10,542 nucleotides of DNA, taken from assembly GCA_009392095.1 (NCBI GenBank), contig VFHF01000142.1:1-10542 (forward strand), read 5' to 3'. Under the pieces are notes generated by a model that did no database searches, had not been told where the DNA came from, and was given only the letters and a program-made list of their open reading frames with translations. The translations under genes and the position numbers were made by a program. This DNA is from SAR202 cluster bacterium (GTDB lineage: Bacteria > Chloroflexota > Dehalococcoidia > Lucifugimonadales > UBA3495). Shown here one piece after another: positions 7,507-10,542 of this stretch (positions are counted from its first letter, which is position 1; every line of letters begins with the position of its first letter).

Positions 7507-8065
7507 CAAGGATCTCGATGCAACTCTGGAGGATTCTGGCAGTCGCCCCAAAGACGACATGCTCTTGATGGACATATGAGTAGGAGTCTACGGGCTGCCC
7601 GTCTTCCCAACGCCTTTCGGTCCGGCGGTTGGCCGGGTCGATCAACGCTGAAACGGGGAACTCGAGGACCTCGGCAATCTCAATTTCGCTGGGATTAAAT
7701 TCGTAGGGGTATTCGATAGTGCCTGTGAACACCTGCACCCGGAAATTGCTGCGCGTGGCTACTTCATCCATCTCCCCGATCACAGTGATGTCGCCCCGCA
7801 TGATTCCCATCTCTTCTTCGGTCTCACGGAGAGCCGTCTCCAATGAGTCTCGGTCTTCCGGGTCTCTGGCGCCGCCGGGGAAGGATATCTCCCCCTTGTG
7901 GTGCTCCACCTGTTCAGACCGCTTGTTCAATAGGATACAGTATTCGCCGTCCTTGGGATAAAGCAGCACCATCACAGCCGAAGGAATTAGTCCAGTGCCA
8001 TCGACCCTTGCCACGACGCGGTCCGCCAGTCCCAGTTTCAGAAGCTCCAGTGGCGTCTGACCCAT
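7469..8065 (-). CDS. NudL-type Nudix hydrolase (predicted coenzyme A diphosphatase)
   Basis: A 198-residue Nudix protein. It has the CoA-specific (NuCoA, UPF0035) signature ahead of the Nudix box: 'LLNKRSEQVEHHKGEISFPG' at 45-64, matching 'LL..RS...R.H.G...FPGG'. The Nudix box ends in 'RETEEEMGI' (80-88), giving the metal-binding glutamates, and the spacing from the second Gly (65) to Arg80 is that of NudL proteins. The C-terminal 'FGATARIL' (172-179) also fits. The family splits CoA or its derivatives into a 4'-phosphopantetheine moiety and 3',5'-ADP. It begins 8 bases after the AAA+ gene stop and its end overlaps the VWA gene, so it is tightly embedded in the operon and probably translationally coupled. 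Its position between the two subunits of an AAA+/VWA pair, downstream of coaE, is unusual. Another Nudix substrate cannot be excluded from sequence. Confidence 0.9.
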   Translation of the reverse strand: MGQTPLELLKLGLADRVVARVDGTGLIPSAVMVLLYPKDGEYCILLNKRSEQVEHHKGEISFPGGARDPEDRDSLETALRETEEEMGIMRGDITVIGEMDEVATRSNFRVQVFTGTIEYPYEFNPSEIEIAEVLEFPVSALIDPANRRTERRWEDGQPVDSYSYVHQEHVVFGATARILQSCIEILDDRLESEERQVD

Positions 8066-8073
8066 CTAATCTT

Positions 8074-8982
8074 CTACTCGAATATGGAGGACGAGACTTC
8101 CTCGATACTGCGTTGCAGTTCAGGATCGTCGGTCAAGGTCCAGACGATGGCCACCTGGGCGGCGCGGCGCGGGGAAATCCCCTCAGACATCAGACGCCCG
8201 GCGTAGATCAACAGACGGGTGCTGGCGCCCTCCTGCAGGCCGTGCTCTTCTAGATTCCGAATCTTATCGCCCAGCTTGGCCAGAGAGTCCGCGTGTTCCT
8301 TAGAGCAGCCGCTTTCCCGCTGGATAATCTCGGTCTCAATATCTGCCGGCGGGTAGTAGAACTCAATGGAAATGAACCGTTGGCGTGTGCTGTGTTTCAG
8401 GTCTTTGAGCGCACTCTGGTATCCAGGGTTGTAGGAGACGCAGAGCAGGAACCGGTCATCGGCCTCAATGATGGACCCCGTTTTCTCGATGGGGAGGATG
8501 CGCCGGTGATCGGTCAGTGGGTGGATCAACACGGTGGTGTCTTTCCGGGCTTCCACAACCTCATCAAGATAGAGGATGGCGCCGGCCTTGACTGCACGGG
8601 TCATGGGGCCGTCGATCCAACGGGTGCCGTTGGCATCCAGCAGGTACCGGCCCACCAGGTCGCTGGCGGTAAGGTCTTCGTGACAGGCAATGGTGACCAA
8701 TGGCACTCTGATCTCGCCCTCTTGCAGTTGCTCTTCTTTCCCGTCTTTTTCCTTGACCACGGCCAATGGGCGGCCCAACTGCCAGGCCATGTACTCCACG
8801 AACCTGGTCTTACCGCAGCCTGTCGGTCCCTTCAACAAGACCGGAATATGCTGACGGTAGGCGGCGGTGAATAACTCAATCTCATCGCCGATCGGCCGGT
8901 AGTAAGGTTCGTCCCTAACCAGGAATTCCTCAATCGCATACTCTGTATAATGTGCTTGTGTCTCCGGAGCTGCTTCAACCAT
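8074..8982 (-). CDS. CbbQ/NorQ-family MoxR AAA+ ATPase
   Basis: A 302-residue AAA+ ATPase from the ATG at 8982. It shows Walker A 'GPTGCGKT' (52-59), the MoxR-type 'HEDLTASDLVGRYLL' (101-115), Walker B 'AILYLDEV' (135-142), a sensor-1 asparagine in 'VSYNPGYQS' (182-190), putative arginine fingers in 'STRQRF' (198-203), sensor-2 arginine in 'GASTRLL' (252-258) and a C-terminal CbbQ_C-like region. Relatives form hexamers that work with a VWA partner to activate or mature an enzyme (Rubisco for CbbQ, NO reductase for NorQ). The matching NorD/CbbO-like VWA gene lies two genes downstream, separated by the Nudix gene. The frame could begin at 9060, but that adds 26 residues unlike the family and overlaps coaE; the 8982 start leaves a 53-bp gap and has AAGGA upstream. 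The client protein is not identifiable in the window. Confidence 0.93.
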   Translation of the reverse strand: MVEAAPETQAHYTEYAIEEFLVRDEPYYRPIGDEIELFTAAYRQHIPVLLKGPTGCGKTRFVEYMAWQLGRPLAVVKEKDGKEEQLQEGEIRVPLVTIACHEDLTASDLVGRYLLDANGTRWIDGPMTRAVKAGAILYLDEVVEARKDTTVLIHPLTDHRRILPIEKTGSIIEADDRFLLCVSYNPGYQSALKDLKHSTRQRFISIEFYYPPADIETEIIQRESGCSKEHADSLAKLGDKIRNLEEHGLQEGASTRLLIYAGRLMSEGISPRRAAQVAIVWTLTDDPELQRSIEEVSSSIFE

Positions 8983-9022
8983 ATTTTTTCCGGTCCTTCT
9001 TATATCTCGCGCAGTTGCGCTT

Positions 9023-9046
9023 TTTATACCGCTGTTTATACCGCTA
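9023..9046. repeat. Tandem 12-bp direct repeat across the coaE stop codon
   Basis: TTTATACCGCTG (9023-9034) is followed directly by TTTATACCGCTA (9035-9046), matching at 11 of 12 positions. The second copy contains the coaE stop codon (TAA on the minus strand at 9038-9036); the other lies in the short gap before the AAA+ gene. It probably arose by local duplication. No function is evident. Confidence 0.6.
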
Positions 9047-9632
9047 CCCGGCGGTCCCACAACTCTTTGATGGCGCTTTCCAGTCCCGCCATATCTCCTG
9101 AGTTGTCGATAACTGCATCCGATCTTTCAAGCCGCTCGAACCGATCCATCTGGGAGGAGATCCGTTTTCGGGCTTCTTCTTCCGACATGCCATTCCGCTG
9201 CTTGAGACGCTCTATGACGATTTTTTCCGGGGAATCGGTGACCCACACTTCTTCAACCAAGGAATCCCATCCAGCCTCAAATAATAAGGCCGCCTCCACC
9301 ACCACAACACCTACCCCTTGGCCGCGCAGTACCTCAATCTTGTCCGAAACCATCCGCGCCATCCGCGGATGCATGATCTGGTTCAATCTATCCAGTTGGC
9401 CGGGGTCTGAGAAGACCACCGCGCCCAATTTTTTCCGGTCAATCTCCCCATCTTCCTGCAGGATATCATCGCCAAATGCGACAACAACCTGCTCCCACGC
9501 CTCTGTGTTGGGGGTATAGGCCTCATGGCCCACCTGGTCGGCGCTGATGATTGACGCCCCTAGCGCCTCCAATTGACGAGCAGCCTCACTCTTGCCAGTG
9601 CCGATGCTACCCGTTAACCCAATTACCAACAT
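9036..9632 (-). CDS. coaE: Dephospho-CoA kinase CoaE
   Basis: Catalyses the last step of coenzyme A synthesis, ATP-dependent phosphorylation of the 3'-hydroxyl of dephospho-CoA, in the cytoplasm. The 198 residues match the usual length of about 200. Visible features are the P-loop 'GLTGSIGTGKS' (5-15), 'SADQVGHEAY' (30-39) with Asp32 at the conserved acidic position, 'HPR' (88-90), 'ALLFEAG' (115-121), the lid region 'ERLKQRNGMSEEEARKRI' (141-158) with 'SSQM' after it, and 'IDNSG' (175-179). The ATG at 9632 is favoured because it gives the canonical N-terminus and an in-frame TAA lies nine bases upstream; the ribosome-binding site is weak. It is the first gene of the minus-strand operon, behind a recognisable promoter. 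Confidence 0.96.
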   Translation of the reverse strand: MLVIGLTGSIGTGKSEAARQLEALGASIISADQVGHEAYTPNTEAWEQVVVAFGDDILQEDGEIDRKKLGAVVFSDPGQLDRLNQIMHPRMARMVSDKIEVLRGQGVGVVVVEAALLFEAGWDSLVEEVWVTDSPEKIVIERLKQRNGMSEEEARKRISSQMDRFERLERSDAVIDNSGDMAGLESAIKELWDRRVAV

Positions 9633-9921
9633 TGATCTTTAAACTGCCAAAATCCTCGAATCTCTCCCTGCGGATACCCTTGCCGGATACCGTTGGAGTA
9701 CGTTCCCAATATGCCTGGGGCACATCGAGCCATTCTAACAACGCGGCTGCGGCTGGTCAACTTGATTCGTGAGTGTTGCCCATCAATTTTCGGTGAGTTG
9801 GATCAAGGCCGTGGGTGACCAGCTATTTGTTGTTAAATCTTGAGGTCGATTTTCGTTATGTAATTAAAGTCCTGCTTCCTGCCACCTGGTCTGACGGCGG
9901 TTTCTAGTTCGCCGTTATCAG
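9633..9921. other. Intergenic region between rimI and coaE, with the coaE leader
   Basis: This stretch of 289 bases holds no convincing gene. On the minus strand it contains the coaE promoter (9732-9760) and a leader of about 90 nt. In the leader the octamer GGTATCCG occurs twice, at 9691-9684 and 9678-9671, 13 bases apart. Near the rimI stop a 6-bp inverted repeat (9894-9899 with 9910-9915, 10-nt loop) lacks a T tract, so it is not a clear terminator. No riboswitch fold was recognised. Confidence 0.6.
9732..9760 (-). promoter_or_regulatory. Sigma-70-like promoter for the coaE operon
   Basis: On the minus strand TTGACC (9760-9755) and TAGAAT (9737-9732) are separated by exactly 17 bases, each matching the -35 and -10 consensus at five of six positions. 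Transcription would start near 9725, giving a 5' leader of about 90 nt before the coaE ATG. It is oriented towards, and correctly placed for, the four-gene minus-strand block. It is a consensus match only. Confidence 0.65.
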
Positions 9922-10542
9922 TCAGTATTCATCGATGGACATACGTCCCCAACGAATCTGATAAGTGGACTGCAAGCTGGTGAACAGCGTGTCGTATTCG
10001 GGCGTGTCTATGGGGGCGGTGGTCATTATTACCGCGTCTTCGCGGTTATCAGAGTAATAGGCCTTGCGGATGCCCACTGATTTAAATGAGTATTTCTGAT
10101 ACAGACGATGGGCGATGAAGTTGGAGACGCGGGCTTCCAGGGTCATCACCTTGGACCCGTACTCGATGGCGGCTTTCAGGGAGCCGATGAGCAACAATTC
10201 GCCTACGCCGCGGCCTCGCAATGTTTCTTTGACGGCAATCTCGGTGATGTGGGCCTCGTCGCCCTGATACCAAACGCTCACGTAGCCAGCGACATCGAAA
10301 GCGCCACCGCCTTCTTCGGGTTCGTCTGTGGAGGAGAATCCGAACTTCCCCAGGACCCGTGACCAGAGTTTGGGCGGCTGTGGCTTTTCCTCTTGGCCAA
10401 ACTGATCAGCATCTATCTCAGCCAATATCTCTTCAGGCGGCACATCTTCGTCGAAACACGCCACGAGATAGTTAGCGCGTTTGTTGTTGATATCACGCTT
10501 GAATGACGAGCTGACCCAAAGGGGTGAAAACGCTTCTTTTTC
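9922..10542 (-). CDS. rimI: RimI-like ribosomal-protein alanine N-acetyltransferase (5' partial)
   Basis: GNAT-fold acetyltransferase, expected to transfer acetyl from acetyl-CoA to the N-terminal amine of a ribosomal protein. 206 residues are visible and the frame runs open through the right edge. The first visible residues 'EKEAFSPLWVSSSFKRDI' match the RimI N-terminus, so perhaps only 10-25 residues are missing. A GTG at 10464 is an internal Val, not the start. Numbered from the edge, acetyl-CoA motif A is 'RGRGVG' (109-114), and 'LEARVSNFIAHRLYQKYSF' (135-153) carries Glu136 and Tyr148 at the positions of the catalytic Glu103 and Tyr115 of Salmonella RimI. 'YYSDNREDAVIM' (162-173) is also typical. 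Relative to enteric RimI there is an insertion of about 50 residues (roughly 32-83), rich in acidic residues and proline, and a C-terminal tail of about 33 residues. Both are plausible for Chloroflexota. It is probably transcribed from genes to the right. Confidence 0.88.
   Translation of the reverse strand, partial: EKEAFSPLWVSSSFKRDINNKRANYLVACFDEDVPPEEILAEIDADQFGQEEKPQPPKLWSRVLGKFGFSSTDEPEEGGGAFDVAGYVSVWYQGDEAHITEIAVKETLRGRGVGELLLIGSLKAAIEYGSKVMTLEARVSNFIAHRLYQKYSFKSVGIRKAYYSDNREDAVIMTTAPIDTPEYDTLFTSLQSTYQIRWGRMSIDEY

Noticed and set aside
8293..8874. Open frame of 193 codons on the plus strand opposite the AAA+ gene
   Set aside because: It lies antisense to a clear AAA+ gene with all motifs intact, has no recognisable domain, and reflects codon bias of the real gene.
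8945..8951. TATAAT-like box on the plus strand
   Set aside because: It lies inside the AAA+ coding region on the opposite strand with no plus-strand gene downstream; probably chance.
8983..9060. A 26-residue N-terminal extension of the AAA+ protein from an ATG at 9060
   Set aside because: It overlaps the end of coaE, is Gly/Arg/Ser-rich and unlike CbbQ N-termini; the ATG at 8982 fits better.
4138..9060. Assignment of the AAA+/VWA pair specifically as norQ-norD or cbbQ-cbbO
   Set aside because: No nitric oxide reductase, Rubisco or other client gene is in the window, so only the family-level name is justified.
9894..9915. Possible terminator after rimI
   Set aside because: The stem is 6 bp with a 10-nt loop and no T tract follows on the minus strand, so the support is too weak.

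Overview
The window is a dense bacterial segment of roughly 55-60% GC by eye, with short gaps between genes and no RNA genes, mobile elements or CRISPR. The gene content and some protein details suggest a Chloroflexota (Dehalococcoidia/SAR202-like) genome, probably uncultivated. These details are a RimI with a long internal insertion, a GldG-type transporter protein beside a DUF4340 protein, and a giant NorD/CbbO-like VWA protein. The taxonomic call is inference; no marker gene is present.

Left part (1-4037, plus strand): three genes run in the same direction. The first is the 3' portion of a GldG-like membrane subunit of an ABC-2-type export system, whose reading frame is open through the left edge. 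The second is a membrane-anchored DUF4340 protein built of two related halves. The third is a full-length CinA-family protein (MoCF-like N-domain plus PncC-like C-domain) that starts at TTG. The signature of its C-terminal deamidase domain is altered. A perfect 18-bp hairpin with A/T tracts on both sides (4078-4116) sits between this block and the convergent minus-strand block and should terminate transcription from both directions.

Right part (4138-9632, minus strand, transcribed right to left): a likely operon of coaE (dephospho-CoA kinase), a CbbQ/NorQ-type MoxR AAA+ ATPase, a NudL-type CoA Nudix hydrolase and a 1122-residue NorD/CbbO-type VWA protein. A good sigma-70-like promoter (TTGACC, 17 nt, TAGAAT) lies about 95-130 bp ahead of coaE. 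The AAA+ and VWA proteins probably form a metal-dependent remodelling machine like CbbQ-CbbO (Rubisco activase) or NorQ-NorD (NO reductase maturation), but neither kind of client is in the window. A CoA-making kinase and a predicted CoA-cleaving hydrolase enclose and interrupt this pair, which is the most unusual arrangement here.

Right edge (9922-10542, minus strand): most of a RimI-like ribosomal-protein N-acetyltransferase whose first residues lie beyond the window. A non-coding gap of about 290 bp between it and coaE holds the coaE promoter and leader.
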